From assembly GCF_964031045.1 (NCBI RefSeq), contig NZ_OZ034994.1, positions 434,001-498,000 of the forward strand: a stretch of DNA of 64,000 bases. The letters are read 5' to 3'. This DNA comes from Spiroplasma endosymbiont of Aspidapion aeneum. Lineage in GTDB: Bacteria; Bacillota_I; Bacilli_A; Mycoplasmatales; Mycoplasmataceae. The notes under the pieces were generated by a model. It ran no database searches. It was not told the origin of the DNA and saw only the letters and a program-made list of their open reading frames with translations. The position numbers and the translations under genes were made by a program. This document shows positions 29,160 through 41,355 of the stretch, one piece after another (the first letter of the stretch is position 1; every line of letters begins with the position of its first letter).

Positions 29160-31283
29160 ATGAATAAGGATAATAAAATTGAACAATTAATAAATAATAT
29201 TCTCATAAAAATAGGTGGTAAAAATAATGTCAAAGATGTTTACCATTGTGCAACAAGAATGAGAATAACACTAATTGACAATAGCATAGTAAATTTAATC
29301 CAATTAAAAGAAATTGATGGTGTTCAAGGAGCACTATGGTCTAGTGGTGAATTGCAGGTTATCATTGGTCCAAAAGTCTCTAAAGTAACAGCTATGTTTA
29401 AGGAAAAAGTATCACATAAATTAACTGATTTTAAAACTATAAATATTATTGAACAAAAAAATGTTAATTATAGTAAAAGAGTAATAAAAGCAATTTCGGC
29501 AATATTTGGCCCACTATTACCATTTCTTATTGGTGTTGGACTTATTATGGCATTACAACAAATATTAATAAGAACAAATATTGCCCACGACCCAACAAAG
29601 GATGGGTATGTATTGGGAAGAGACTATAATATATTTGATGAGATCTTAAATGTTATAGCAACAACAGGATTTAAAATGATGGGTGTAATTGCTATTTGGT
29701 CTACAGTTAGATATTTAGGTGGAAAACAAGAAATAGCAATCGCCCTTGGATTACTAATGATATCCCCAATTCTTATTCCAGACGGAGTTAAACTTCTTAC
29801 TATAGAGTCTTGAGATATTATGATTAAACCATTTTATTCAACAATTTTAGCCTTTATTGCAATGGGAATTTTATTAGCTTATGGTCAAAAATTAATGGAA
29901 AAATATTTTAATCCTGTTGCAAATTTCATTCTAAATCCATTTCTATCATTATTTATTGGAGGAATATTAGCGTTTTTTATTATTGGTCCTTTAATGAATA
30001 TTGCTGAAAACGGAATGTTAAATCTTTTTAATAAATTTATGACATTACCATTTGGAATTGGTGAATTAATCGTTGGTTTAACATGACAACCATTAGTTGT
30101 TTTAGGAGTCCATAATATATTATTCTTTGCAGCGGTCACTGATTTAACTACAACATTACACAAATCATTATTTTTAGCAGCTGCATTTGCAGCTGCATGA
30201 GCACAAATGGGAGCTTCAATTGCTGTTGGTCTAAAAAGCAAAAGATGGGTTGATAAATCAGTAGCGTTTTCTGCTGCCTTACCCGGAATTATTTCCGGAC
30301 CAACTGAATCTTGTATTTATGGAGTTAACCTACCAAGATTTACTCCTTTTATTACAGGAACATTAGCTGGAGGTATTGGTGGTTGATCAATTGGAATATT
30401 TAATGTCGGATTAAACAATCTTGCTGGGTTAGGGGGAATTGTTGGATTTCTAGCTTACAATGATGACCTATTAAAAGCAATAATTATCGATAGTATATCT
30501 TTTGGTTTGGGTATAGCTATTACATTTATTATTTGATCTGATATTAAAAAAATTGATAGCATTTTAAATAAAACAATAAAATGAGCCACTAAAACAGAAT
30601 ATTTAAATAAAAAAACTGATTATAAATCTTTAGAATTTATTAATGTTTATAAAGACAAAAAAATAGATGATATATCAAAAGCAGAAATTTTATTATTATT
30701 AAGTGAGGATTTAAATATTGATACTAGCTTAGAAAAATCAATATTGCAAGTAATACAAAATATCAAAAATGGTAATTATAATATGATATTATTTAACAAG
30801 GTTAAAAAAGAATTAAAAAATCACCAAACTCAAAGACAAACAGATTTAAATAACTTGTACAAAGAAATAAAAAACACAATTAAAGAAACTAAGGTTATTA
30901 ACAATGAAATAAATAATTATCGAAAATATAGTATTAAAAAAGATAATCTTGCCTACAGGTTAAAAAAAACAGAACCACTAATTAATAATAGTTTAAACAT
31001 TTATAGTATTGAGACATTAATAAGTAATGATATTAATATTAAAAATGAAAGTAAACTTGCAAAATTAAATTTACTTTTAAAAAAATATCATAGTTATGAT
31101 GAAAAGATTTCGACACTAAAAAATGAGTTAAATCTTAAAACTAATAAGTGGTATAATATTATAAATGATAAAATCATAAAAATTGAAAAAATAAAAAACA
31201 CAGAATTGCCAATATTAAGAAATAAAATATATAACAGTGTACATAATTTTGAAATCGAGGAAAGATTAGTAAATGCAAAATAA
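29160..31283 (+). CDS. PTS sugar transporter EIIBC with 245-aa C-terminal extension
   Basis: A phosphotransferase-system permease of the glucose superfamily, 707 residues through several TGA Trp codons. The EIIB domain is residues 1-90 with the phosphorylated Cys30 in VYHCATRMR. The EIIC domain spans about 105-460, with TWQPLVVLGVHNILFF and a GPTESCIYG loop, a variant of the family GITEPAIYG. No EIIA follows. Instead residues 460-707 are Lys/Asn-rich, hydrophilic and probably coiled-coil. EIIA must come from elsewhere. The substrate is uncertain: sucrose, trehalose and beta-glucoside permeases belong here, but the linked kinase suggests a ketose. Confidence 0.87.
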
Positions 31284-31310
31284 TAGTTATTTAAGATAGG
31301 AATCACAAGA

Positions 31311-32255
31311 ATGAGTAAGAAAGTATATACAGTTTCACTAAGCCCTGCAATTGATTATATAATTAAAGTTGATAACTTAGTTAAAGGAAAGACAAATAGA
31401 CCTTTTGAGACAGATATTTATCCAGCCGGTAAAGGTATTCACGTTTCTATGATGTTAAACAACCTAGGTATAAAAAATAAAGCTATAATATTTTCATCAG
31501 GAGAGTTTGAAAATTTCTTTTATTCTGGATTAAAAAAAATTAATGTAAACTATAAAAAATTTGAGGCAGTTTCTAATATTAGAATAAACGTAAAATTAAT
31601 CGACAAAGATCAAACAGAGTTTAGTGCTCAAACTTCACAAATTAAGCCAAGACAGTTAAATTTGATGAAGGAATATTTTGGTAAGGAATTAGTAGAAGGA
31701 GATATTGTTGTATTTTCTGGAAGTATTCCAAAAAATACAAGTGAAACTATTTATGGAGAATTAGTGGAACTTGTAACTAAAAAACAGTGTTTATCTGTTG
31801 TTGATAGTTTTGGGGTACCACTTTTAAAGGCGATTGACCAAAAACCATTTTTAATCAAACCAAATATCGAAGAGTTATCTCTCACATATAATAAAAAATT
31901 AGGCAATTTTAATGATTTAAGAGACTTAATTTTAAAGATTATTTGCACTGGTGTAGAAAATGTCCTAGTGTCTATGGGAAAGGACGGAGCTGCACTATTT
32001 ACAAAAGAAAGGATCTATAAATGTTCAATTCCTACTGTTGGACTTGAACTTGTAAATGCTGCTGGTGCTGGAGATAGCATGGTTGCTGGCTTTATTTATA
32101 AATATTTAGAAACAAATAACCCCTTAGAATCATTAAAATTTTCAATCATAACTGGTTGTGCAACCGCTTTTTCCAATAGAATAGCCGATATTGAAATGAT
32201 TAATGAAATTCTAAAATATGAAAAAACAATTAATGTTGAATCTTTAAATTGATAG
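31311..32255 (+). CDS. PfkB-family sugar-phosphate kinase (1-phosphofructokinase or tagatose-6-phosphate kinase type)
   Basis: 314 residues. TVSLSPAIDYIIKV at the N-terminus, AGKGIHVS, KPNIEEL, and the anion-hole and catalytic motif GAGDS with Asp255 place it in the FruK/LacC branch of PfkB kinases. The last sense codon is TGA (Trp), directly followed by TAG. It lies 27 bases after the EIIBC gene in the DeoR operon. FruK fits fructose 1-phosphate, but the adjacent permease is of the glucose type, which usually makes 6-phosphates; the LacC-type reaction on a ketose 6-phosphate may fit better. Confidence 0.85.
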
Positions 32256-32369
32256 GAAACCTCCATCAACTAACCACATATTTTAATGTTTTTATTGCTA
32301 TTAAATGTTAAATTTTTAATACATTTTTACCATATTTTACCAAACTAAACTTCAAATTGATATATAATT

Positions 32370-32474
32370 ATATGGGTTGACTTTAAAGTTTCAACCGCAC
32401 TTGTATATGTAACTAAGTGTTTTTTTAAATAAAAAAACCACATATAAGGCGAGTAATATTCTGAAGGAGAAAAA
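32370..32474 (+). promoter_or_regulatory. Probable L21 leader RNA
   Basis: Between a TATAAT near 32362 and rplU the transcript can form two hairpins. The first is GGTTGA with TCAACC enclosing CTTTAAAG. The second is GTGTTTTTTT with AAAAAAACCAC, extended by TATAT/ATATA. Firmicute rplU operons carry an autoregulatory L21 leader in this place. Structure and position fit; the family assignment is not confirmed. Confidence 0.5.
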
Positions 32475-32993
32475 ATGTTTGCTATATTTAAAACAGGTGG
32501 TAAACAACTAAAAGCATCTATTGGTGATCGATTATATATTGAAAAAATCGACGCAGAAGATGGTGATACTTATGTTTTTTCAGAGGTTTTAATGATTGAT
32601 GGTAAAATCGGCACACCATTATTAAGTGGTGCTGGAGTTAAGGCAACAGTTATTAAAAACGGAAAAGATAAAAAGTTAAAAGTTGTTAGATACCATCCAA
32701 AGAAAAATGTTAATAAAGTATATGGTCATAGACAACCCTATACATTAGTAGAGGTAACTGAAATTGTTGAGACTGGTGTTACTAAAGATGGTGTAATTAA
32801 AAAAGCTTCTAAAAAAGCTATTGCCACAATTAACGATAAGGATACTAATGAGAAAGTATCAGTTTCAAAAACTGTAGTTGATAAGAAAATTTCACCACCA
32901 AGTGATGAAAAAATAAAAGCTATCAAAGAAACAACTACAGCTGAAAAACAAATTAATACACAAAATAAACCAGAAACAAATGATAATAATTAG
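32475..32993 (+). CDS. rplU: Ribosomal protein bL21 with C-terminal extension
   Basis: The first about 100 residues are canonical bL21: FAIFKTGGKQLK, a KIGTPLLSG block, and RYHPKKNVNKVYGHRQPYT. A further tail of about 70 residues is Lys/Thr/Glu-rich, low-complexity and not part of the usual 103-residue protein. GAAGGAG precedes the ATG. It is followed by prp and rpmA, the conserved Firmicute order. Confidence 0.95.
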   Translation: MFAIFKTGGKQLKASIGDRLYIEKIDAEDGDTYVFSEVLMIDGKIGTPLLSGAGVKATVIKNGKDKKLKVVRYHPKKNVNKVYGHRQPYTLVEVTEIVETGVTKDGVIKKASKKAIATINDKDTNEKVSVSKTVVDKKISPPSDEKIKAIKETTTAEKQINTQNKPETNDNN

Positions 32994-33018
32994 TTATCAG
33001 AGTTGGTAAAGGTTTAAA

Positions 33019-33330
33019 ATGATAAAAATTGAATTTATAAAGAAAAATAATTATTATCAAGAACTTAAAATTAATGGCCATGCCTTATTTGATGAACATG
33101 GCAAAGATATTGTATGCGCTGGTATATCTTCAATAATTTTTGGAGGGCTAAATGCATTTGATATCTTAATAAAAGATGCGAAAATAAATATTAACAATAA
33201 AGATAATGAAATAGAAATATATATAAATAAGCCAAATGATAGTAGTGATTTATTGTTTAATTTTTTAAATATTCAATTAAAAACTATTAGAGACAGTTAT
33301 CCAAAACATATAGAAATAAAGGGGGTGTAG
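33019..33330 (+). CDS. prp: Ribosomal-processing cysteine protease Prp
   Basis: 103 residues. [19 protein letters not shown] holds the catalytic His (in GHA) and Cys (in VCAG) of the Prp/YsxB family. Prp removes the N-terminal extension of bL27 in Firmicutes. The next gene encodes a bL27 with exactly such an extension, so the pairing is functional as well as positional. The stop lies 4 bases before rpmA. Confidence 0.92.
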   Translation: MIKIEFIKKNNYYQELKINGHALFDEHGKDIVCAGISSIIFGGLNAFDILIKDAKININNKDNEIEIYINKPNDSSDLLFNFLNIQLKTIRDSYPKHIEIKGV

Positions 33331-33334
33331 CTGT

Positions 33335-33622
33335 ATGAAATTTATATTAAATTTACAATTCTTTGCTTCTAAAAAAGGGGTTGGGTCTACAAGAAATGGA
33401 CGTGACTCTGAATCAAAAAGATTAGGGGCAAAAAAGGCAGATGGACAATTCGCAAATGCTGGGTCAATTATTTTTAGACAAAGAGGTACTAAAATTCACC
33501 CTGGTAAAAATGTTGGTAGAGGTGGAGATGACACGCTATTTGCCTTAGTTTCTGGAACTGTAAAATTCCAAAAATTTGGGCATAAAAAAACTAGAGCTGT
33601 TGTTATTCCAGTAGAAGCGTAG
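33335..33622 (+). CDS. rpmA: Ribosomal protein bL27 with cleavable N-terminus
   Basis: 95 residues. [11 protein letters not shown] precedes the normal mature start [14 protein letters not shown]. The LNLQFFA segment is the Prp recognition sequence known from Staphylococcus, with cleavage expected after Ala11. The core is canonical ([13 protein letters not shown]). GGGGGTG stands 8 bases before the ATG, inside the prp end. A strong terminator follows. Confidence 0.95.
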   Translation: MKFILNLQFFASKKGVGSTRNGRDSESKRLGAKKADGQFANAGSIIFRQRGTKIHPGKNVGRGGDDTLFALVSGTVKFQKFGHKKTRAVVIPVEA

Positions 33623-33632
33623 TTAAAACTCG

Positions 33633-33668
33633 AATGTAGACAAGAAAATCCTTGTCTACATTTTTTTT
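33633..33668 (+). terminator. Terminator of the rplU-prp-rpmA operon
   Basis: AATGTAGACAAG and CTTGTCTACATT form a perfect 12-bp stem with a 6-base loop and an eight-T tail. Confidence 0.92.
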
Positions 33669-33813
33669 GATCATATTTCCTTGATAGTAAAAGTTTGCTT
33701 TTATTTTCAACATATATTTAATTATCTTTGTATAGCAAGATAATTTTTTAGTGGGCAATAACAATGTTAAAATATTTTTCAAATAAATGCCAAATTAGAC
33801 CTAGAAATACAAT

Positions 33814-34353
33814 TTAATCTTTTTTCAATTTTTTCTTTTTGTTGAATATTAATCACAATACTATCAATAGCGACCCTGAACATATCATTAAACACGGGGC
33901 GATAATAATATATAGCATTAGAAAAAATACTAACTGACTCATTGTGTAATCTTGAATTTTAATATACAATGAAATACTCCAAATAGAGAATGCTAAGCTT
34001 ATAAAGAACATTAATCAATAGGAAATAACATTAATTATCATATAATTAATATTTGTCAAAATCAAAAGAATTATAATTCCACAAAAAAGAACACAAGCAA
34101 CTGCAAAAATTTCTTCTCCCGTAGTTTTTATCTTATTAATCTGATCTCCTGAAAATGATTTAAGTCACTTTCCAATTTCTAACTGAAAACTGATTAATGG
34201 TATTTGAATATCCGTATTATAATACTTTTCAAAACTTATAGCTCCAGATACTGCTAATGTTGAAAAAATCATTAACAATAATGTATCAATGATTACAATT
34301 ATTGAACCAATTAGAATTATAATATCACCAATTTTTTTAATTTTACTATTCAT
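33814..34353 (-). CDS. Hypothetical membrane protein, 179 aa
   Basis: Unrecognised. Reading TGA codons as Trp joins what look like short pieces into one frame of 179 residues. About four hydrophobic segments are seen: IGDIIILIGSIIVIIDTLLL, IFAVACVLFCGIIILLIL, VISYWLMFFISLAFSIW and MLYIIIAPCLMICSGSLL. A short Lys-rich tail ends KKKKLKKD. There is a hydrophilic loop between segments 1 and 2. It is divergent from the lipoprotein gene at 34572. Confidence 0.7.
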
Positions 34354-34571
34354 ATGATTTTATTTTATATTAAAATCATTTCAAAAGTAGATATTTTTAC
34401 TATAACTATGAAAGAATGTAGGTATATAACAATTATAGTTATTTATTTAAACTTTTACATTTTGAAGTATCGCTGTTCTTTTTTTATATTAATCAACATT
34501 TTTTATGAAAAGTTACATATCCATCTAATAAAAGTGTATTATATATTTGTAATTATTATAGGAGGTAGTTT

Positions 34572-35846
34572 GTGAAACTATTATCAATATTATCATCAGC
34601 ATTTTCTTTTGGTGGTTTTTGTGCACCTAGTTCGCTAGCGTGCATTTCTCCCGCAGATACTAGTGTATTAATTTTAAATAAAGATGATATTTCTACGTTT
34701 AAAATTTCTAATAGCGTATTATATGTTGACAAAAATGAAAAAAATATCAAAAAATCGGTATATCTAAAAATGGCGATCAAAAATCCAAATTACTCTAATT
34801 TTTTCTTAATGTTAGCGCAGGATAATGGAAATAACTTTATGGTTGTTGGTGATGATTTTGCTATTCCAGAAAGCGGAAAAATTGAAAATTATACAGTTGA
34901 TATATTTGCTACTCAAAGCAATCAAAGTTTTATTGGTAATATTCAATTGTTTATTTCACTTTCATTAGATGAAAAAAAAATAGATTTAAATTCGATTTCA
35001 AATATAACCACAAATGGTGACAATTCAACATATATAAATACAAATAATATTGTTGAGACACAAGAGTCAGTGTCGACACCTAATAAGAACAAGGTTTTAG
35101 AAGAGGTAGACAAGTACATGTTAAATCCGAGAGTTGGTCAACCAGACCCTAGATGAGTTGAGAATAATAATTTACTTTTACAAAATAGTGAGAGTCTATC
35201 ATTTTCATTTGACCAAGAAAAAGATAATGACACAAGTTTATCTGAAAAATTTTATAGTATAACTATAGGGGTAACAAAAAATAGCAATGATTTTACATTG
35301 GGAACATCATGTAAAATTAATGTAAGATTAATAACAAGATTTAAAGAAATTAAAAGAGATATTTTTAAAGGTTTTCATGAGAGAATTGGTTCTAACTGGT
35401 CTACAACAGATCCTTGAAGCGACCAGGATAATGAAGTAATGCACAATGCGCAATTAAATTTAAGACAGTATGTAACAAAACAAGATATAGTAAATAATAA
35501 TAATGGTGTTACTAAGGCATTTGCTAATACATATAACAATATTAAATTTTCTATTTCAGGCGAGTTTACAAATGTGCACGCATATAAAACACAGGCAAGT
35601 AATGTTTATTTTGATATGACTGATATACAATATAATCAGATATTTTCAGAAATATCAATTGATGATGATGCCTATCATGGTAACGACCACGGTTCAGGTA
35701 CATTAATAATAAGAATAAAAGTGGATGCAAACAATGATTTTTATTATGCATGGTCATGTACTATGCATGTCACTGGGTATGGTGGTAGCTATTCTCATAC
35801 AGAATTTAATGTTGACATTAGTAATCTTTCCATTTCTCTTAAATAG
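34572..35846 (+). CDS. Surface lipoprotein, 424 aa
   Basis: Starts at a GTG preceded by GGAGG with good spacing. The signal peptide is unusual, with a short basic N-terminus (MKLL) then FSFGGFCAPSSLAC; the lipobox Cys is residue 24. The rest is hydrophilic with Asn/Ser/Thr-rich beta-like sequence and a His/Gly segment (YHGNDHGSGT). Two TGA Trp codons. No domain recognised. It stands alone between a divergent membrane protein and an ABC transporter operon. Confidence 0.78.
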
Positions 35847-36155
35847 TGCATATTATAATGGATATTTTCTTACATATAAAACCATAAAAATATTTAATTA
35901 TTAGTAAATAATAGAAAATATTGAAAAAAATAGTAAGCTCAGATAATAAATTTTCTTTGATTATATTATAAATAAAAGGCAACTTCATCTTAATTTCTAA
36001 TATAGGTGTGTAATTATAAACTTAATAAGTCTAATTTTGTGATATCTTTTGTTACATTTAAGACAAATAAAGTTTATATTCACAATATTTGCTAATACAT
36101 TTAATTTAGGAATAAAATAATATAAAGGTGCAAGGGCTATAGAAATGAGAAAAAT
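35847..36155. other. Intergenic region before the ABC operon
   Basis: 309 AT-rich bases. No gene or clear terminator is seen. AAAGGTGCAAGGG near 36124 is a purine-rich stretch before the GTG of the ATPase gene. Confidence 0.4.
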
Positions 36156-36872
36156 GTGATTAAAATACAAAATTTAACAAAAACGTATAGTGGTAAGGTT
36201 GCCAATTCAAGTATAAATCTAGAATTAAATCATGGGGATTTTTTAGCAATTATTGGTCCAAATGGTGCGGGTAAAACTACCCTTATTCGCCAAGTTATGG
36301 GTCTTATTAAACCAGATTCAGGAACTGTTACTATTGATGATATGGAGACATGAAAAAACACACACAAACTTTTACAAACTGTTTCATATATTCAAGGCGA
36401 AACATATTTTTATGATCATATGAAAGTACAAGAATATTTTGATTTTTTTACAAAAGCAAATAAGTTAATTGATTTGGGTTATTTAAATGATTTAATAGAA
36501 TTTTTTGAACTTGATAATACAAAAAAAATAATGGATCTTTCCAAAGGGAATAAACAAAAAGTAGCAATTATTGTAGCTTTAATGACAAAACCAAAATATT
36601 TGATTTTAGATGAACCAACATCTGGGTTAGACCCAATTATGCAAGAACAATTTTATACATCATTAAATGAATTAAAGGCTCCAGAAACAATAATTATTTA
36701 TTGCACACATATTATTAGTGAAATTGCAAAAGTCTGTAATAAAGTCGCTTTTTTAAGAAAAGGAAAAATTATTAAGGAAGAAAACATTGTTGGCCTAAAT
36801 GTTGAACAATTAGAAGAAATGTTTAAGGATTTATATAAGATTAAAAAAGCTGGTGTCCATAATGAAGACTAA
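36156..36872 (+). CDS. ABC transporter ATP-binding protein (ABC-2 type)
   Basis: 238 residues. Walker A GPNGAGKTT (34-42), a Q-loop Gln, signature LSKGNKQKVA in place of LSGGQ, and Walker B YLILDEPTSGLDP. The LSxGxKQK signature is common in ABC-2 exporters of the drug, antibiotic-immunity and gliding types. GTG start; ATG codons just upstream are in other frames. A TGA at 36351 is Trp. The permease gene overlaps its end by 11 bases, so the three genes 36156-38758 form one exporter of unknown substrate. Confidence 0.9.
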
Positions 36873-37806
36873 AAACAATATTAATAATAGTCCATTGATT
36901 TGGTATGGAATCAAACAAACATTAAAATTAAATAAAGGTTTGATAATTTTCTTTAATATTTTTTGAGTATTTATTGTCACATTTTTTGCGGGTTTTTCTT
37001 TAATTATTGGTGCTTCATCACAAAATGTAACAGCATTTGGACTATCTTATGTTATAACTCCTGGTAATAGACTTGGTTCTGAAAATATTATTGCCCCATC
37101 AACCGCGGTTGGTTATCTTATCTGTAGTACGCTTGGTCTTTTGGTCTTTTCAATCTTTTCCATTGCTATGCTTAATAAAATATTATTTTCAGAAATAAAA
37201 AATAACAAAATTACAATTTGGCTTTCAACAAATTTGTCAAGATATAAAATATTTATTGTTAAATTTTCTAGTGTATTTATTATGAATGTAACAGCGGCTG
37301 TGAGTGAATTAATTCCTTTATTTATTATTTTATTGTGTTGTAAAGATGTGCAGTCCATTTATTTTTTCAAAATAATTTTTCAGGAATTAAACTTATTATG
37401 AGTTGTTGCTTTTGTAATGTTATTATTTACATTAATATTTTTTTATAAGGAAAGTAGATCATTACTAAATTCATTATTTTCTATTTTTATTGTAGTTGTA
37501 ATTATTCTTTATTTTATCCGTTTAATAGCAGCTCAATATAGCGATAATAACAATTCATCCTTTAATAATATTGGACAATTTGCTCAAAAAATTGATATCT
37601 CAAATTTAATTGTTGATTTATTTCAAAAAAATGATGATCAAAAACAACTAATATCAACAGATAATGCTAATAAAACATATATTTTTGGTTTGAAGAAGGT
37701 TAATGCGTTACATTATATTTTATTATTTTTTAGTGTTAATGGTTTAAGTTCATTAATGTTTTATTTGAATATTAAAATATTTGCTAATCGTGATTATAAT
37801 ATTTAA
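36862..37806 (+). CDS. ABC-2 type permease subunit 1
   Basis: 314 residues with about six hydrophobic segments, several beginning at TGA Trp codons. The N-terminal cytoplasmic part (SPLIWYGIKQTLKLNKG) and large loop between segments 1 and 2 are typical of ABC-2 permeases. It overlaps the ATPase gene and is followed 28 bases later by a second permease. Both proteins end in a similar way (NRDYNI and NRDFSI), suggesting they arose by duplication. Confidence 0.82.
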
Positions 37807-37834
37807 AAGTAAGTTTTAAAAAATAGGAGAAAAA

Positions 37835-38758
37835 ATGACAACCAATAACTTTAAAAATATCTTCTTCATATTTAAAAATTCAATTTTTGCTAACAAAAAA
37901 ATAATTTTTCTTATGACTTTTATTTTATTTTTAGTAACTATCCTTATACTAATAATTCCATATTGTGTAGTATTAACTTATCCAAATCATGATGAACGAA
38001 TATTTATATATAATTCATTTGCTTTTAATAAGACATTGAATAACACGAGTTTTAAAATAGAAAAGGGAGTTAGTTATTATTTAACCTATTTTCTTTACTG
38101 TACTCCTGATTTAGTTATTTATGGGGCAATATCATTTACTTTAATTCAACTTTTAGTTATGTCAGATATTCGGAGTGGTAGAATATCTATTGTTTTTTTT
38201 CTGCCAATTTCTCGAAAAACTATAATTACCACAAAAATATTTACAATAATATTTCTTATCCTAACGATGATGGTCCTACAATTTTTATTAACCATTGGTG
38301 TGGTTAAGGTATTATATAACAATTTTGGTTCAGAAGAAATTAAAAGAGTGTTCTTATCTGCAATTAATATGTTTGTTATTAACATTTTCTTTGTTTTATT
38401 AATATTAGCGGTTTCTTTTCTAAACTTTAAAAATTTAAATATGATCGCTGTGACAATAACAATTTTTTCAATCCTATTTCTTATCTTCTTAACTACAGAA
38501 ATTTTATTACTTTTCAACGCTAATAGTAAATTAGTGAATTTCTTAACAAAAATTGATTTAAGAGGATATATGGCCATACCAGCGATATCTGATTTTACAT
38601 CAGAAAATGCAATTGCTTATAAGATTGGTTGAATCTTTCCGTTTAAAGACTTTGAGTATTTAAAATTTTCTCTCTCTGTTTTAATTTTTTCCATTCTCGA
38701 TGTTTTCTTATTTATGTTTGTTGTTTATAAATTTAATAACCGTGATTTTTCTATTTAA
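37835..38758 (+). CDS. ABC-2 type permease subunit 2
   Basis: 307 residues with about six membrane segments. MSDIRSGRISIVFFLPISRKT between segments 2 and 3 is the usual ABC-2 cytoplasmic motif region (SRKT after a short basic stretch). The TGA at 38630 is Trp and the frame runs to 38758. AGGAG precedes the ATG. It presumably forms a heterodimer with the preceding permease and uses the ATPase encoded first. Confidence 0.82.
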
Positions 38759-38883
38759 GAAAATAATGCAAATAGAAAAAATTACTCTAAGTGGATTGGT
38801 TAATCTAATAACCTTCTCCATTCTTTCTTTTTAAATTATAATTTTGACGGTGAGTTTTATGGTATAATTATGATAGGTATTTT

Positions 38884-41352
38884 ATGGGTATAAAGAAAAA
38901 AATTCTTATGTTATCATTAACAATTCCTGTTGCCAACACAGCAGATGTTTTTGCGTGTAAATCTGGTGAAGCATCTACATCGCATACATTAGCAGAAAAA
39001 ATAGCTAGTATTAATTCAATTAATTTAAAAACATTAAAATCTGCTGGAATAAAACTTAAAAGAAATTTTTCTGAGGTTTCTTATAATGATTTTTTGAATT
39101 ATTTAGGTATTCAAAACTTATTTCCTCAAAATGGTGACTCAACAACAGTGCTTCAAAAAGTCGTTGATAATATCGCAACAATTGATATGGCAAATCAGTT
39201 TTTATTTGATATATCATCAAAAATTCCTGCCTATGGCTGAATTAATCAAAAATTACGTTGACAAACAAGTTCTTTTGGTCTCACAGATTTCATTAGTTCT
39301 TCAAACTCTCATAAAGATTTTTATAATATAGTATCTGGATGAATGAAGAGTACTGAAGATTGGTCGTTATCTGTAACATTTTTAACTTCTGATAAAAAAG
39401 GATGAAAACCATCTTTATCAAATAGTAAAAGTGATTATCCAGAATATGCTAGAATAAACATTAATAAAAAGGCTTCTTTTGATGAAAATGGAATATTAGA
39501 CCCTTTAAATTCTAACCCTGGAGCAACTCATAAATCTGTTGATAATACAAATAGAGCATTTGAAGCCATACCTTCTGATAACGGGGATATATATCAAGGA
39601 TTATATTATAGTTCTGGTTTAATTGATGTCTCTAGTATATATGAATCTGTTGATGATTCTAATACAATTTTTCCAACAAATGTTGTCGACCTATCAATTA
39701 CAGCTTTTGACTGGGTAAATAATCTTTCACAAGCTAACTTAAATACTGTCTTAGAAGATCGTCAAAAGGCAATTGAGGATAGATTAACAAAATGGTTTGA
39801 AGCCCATAATATTTATTTAACAGAAGATGATTATGATGGTACAAAAACTTTGTATAATACATTTAGTAAAATTGGAACAAAGAGTTTTATGATTTCTCAG
39901 ATGCAACAGCGTCTTATCAACCAAGTTAACCTAGAATTGGACTATACAGTTTTAAATCGAAGCATTTTATATAAAAATAATGACTCACTTTATAAAGAAT
40001 GTTTAACATCTTTATCAAAAATATTTAATAATATTAAATATGGTTTAAAACAAGCACAAACAAGAGATGCTGGAGATAGAATTTATAAATACGATGAAGA
40101 TATTTTAGAACAATTAACAAAAGATGGCAATAAAGATCTTACAAAAAAAGCAACTGATCAACTTAAAGATGATGATGGGAGTGATTTTACTGTAAAGTAT
40201 TTTATAGATAATGCTGACCGATTTTATTCACTATCTGAAGGAGAAAATCTATCAACAAATCAAATTGCATCAATTATGTCGTTAGTTTCTGCTGTAATTG
40301 GAGATAAGACTATTCGAGAATATGTTCTTCCTGACTTACAAAATCAACAAAAAACAGAAATAGATTTTAATGGTGAGAATCATCAATTAACTTCATCAAT
40401 GAATGATACTTATATGTCAGATTCTGCTTCATTAAACTTAAAAGATATTTCACAGAATCCAGGAAGTTATATGGATAATTTTACCCCACTAGGATTATCT
40501 TATGATTTAAAATTTGTATTTTATTATTATACAACAGGATACAATCCCTCAGGTTCAATTGCTGGAGGTGTTGCAGAAAAACAATTATTATACTATGACC
40601 CAGATAAAAATTGAGGGTCCTCTGGAGATAAAAGTTCAATAACAACTCAAATATTTAGAAATATTTTTGCATATACAAGAATATCAACTCTTTTACCAAA
40701 TATATTATCATATAATAAAAATCAAACCTACTTTTCTTCTAATCTTAACACCGATAATGCATGAACATATTTTAAAAGCAAACTTAAAGATGGCGAAACT
40801 ATAAGCCCTGAGGATGTTTTTGGAGTTGCAACTAATGAAATTAATAGTAACTTCTTTAATGACATTTTTGACTCAAAAAATAGCTCGGCAAAAATTAAAA
40901 ATTATTCTTCAAATCGACCACTTAAAGAATGGTCAAATCCAGGTGGAGGTTTTAGCCAATTGCCCACCCCTTATTCTGATCAGGCTTTTGCCTCAATGTT
41001 TAAGAAGGATCTTTTTGAAGTTAAAGCGTTCGCAGGTTCTGATGGAAAATCTTATAATGGTTTAATAGGACTATCTAGTGTAAAAAATATAGATGAATTA
41101 ACAAAAAGTTTAAGTTCTGCTAATGATAGTTCCTTTATTTTTGGACAATCAAATAGTTATGGTGACGTCTTAGAATCTGCTAAACAATGATATAATTATG
41201 TAATAGATGAGAAACAAAAAATTGCCAATCCATTCTTAACATTTAAAGCAGGAATATCTGACAATAGTAATTTTGTAACTTCATTATATAATGAAGTTAG
41301 TGATGGAACAAACCCATATTGGTCGTTTGTTAATCCAAAAAAAGGGGTGTAG
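38884..41352 (+). CDS. Surface lipoprotein, 822 aa
   Basis: One frame through many TGA Trp codons. The signal peptide MGIKKKILML ends DVFAC with Cys25 as lipid site. The mature part is soluble and mixed alpha/beta, with Trp-rich stretches (SFGLTDF, WFEAHNIY). No domain recognised. TATAAT lies 15 bases before the ATG, so the 5' UTR is only about 10 bases and lacks a clear ribosome site. The next gene starts 3 bases after its stop, so the two proteins are probably made together and may work as a pair. Confidence 0.82.
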
Positions 41353-41355
41353 TTT

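Noticed and set aside
34354-34575. 73-codon ORF before the 424-aa lipoprotein
   Set aside because: It fills a divergent promoter region, has no ribosome site, and overlaps the GGAGG and GTG of the real gene.
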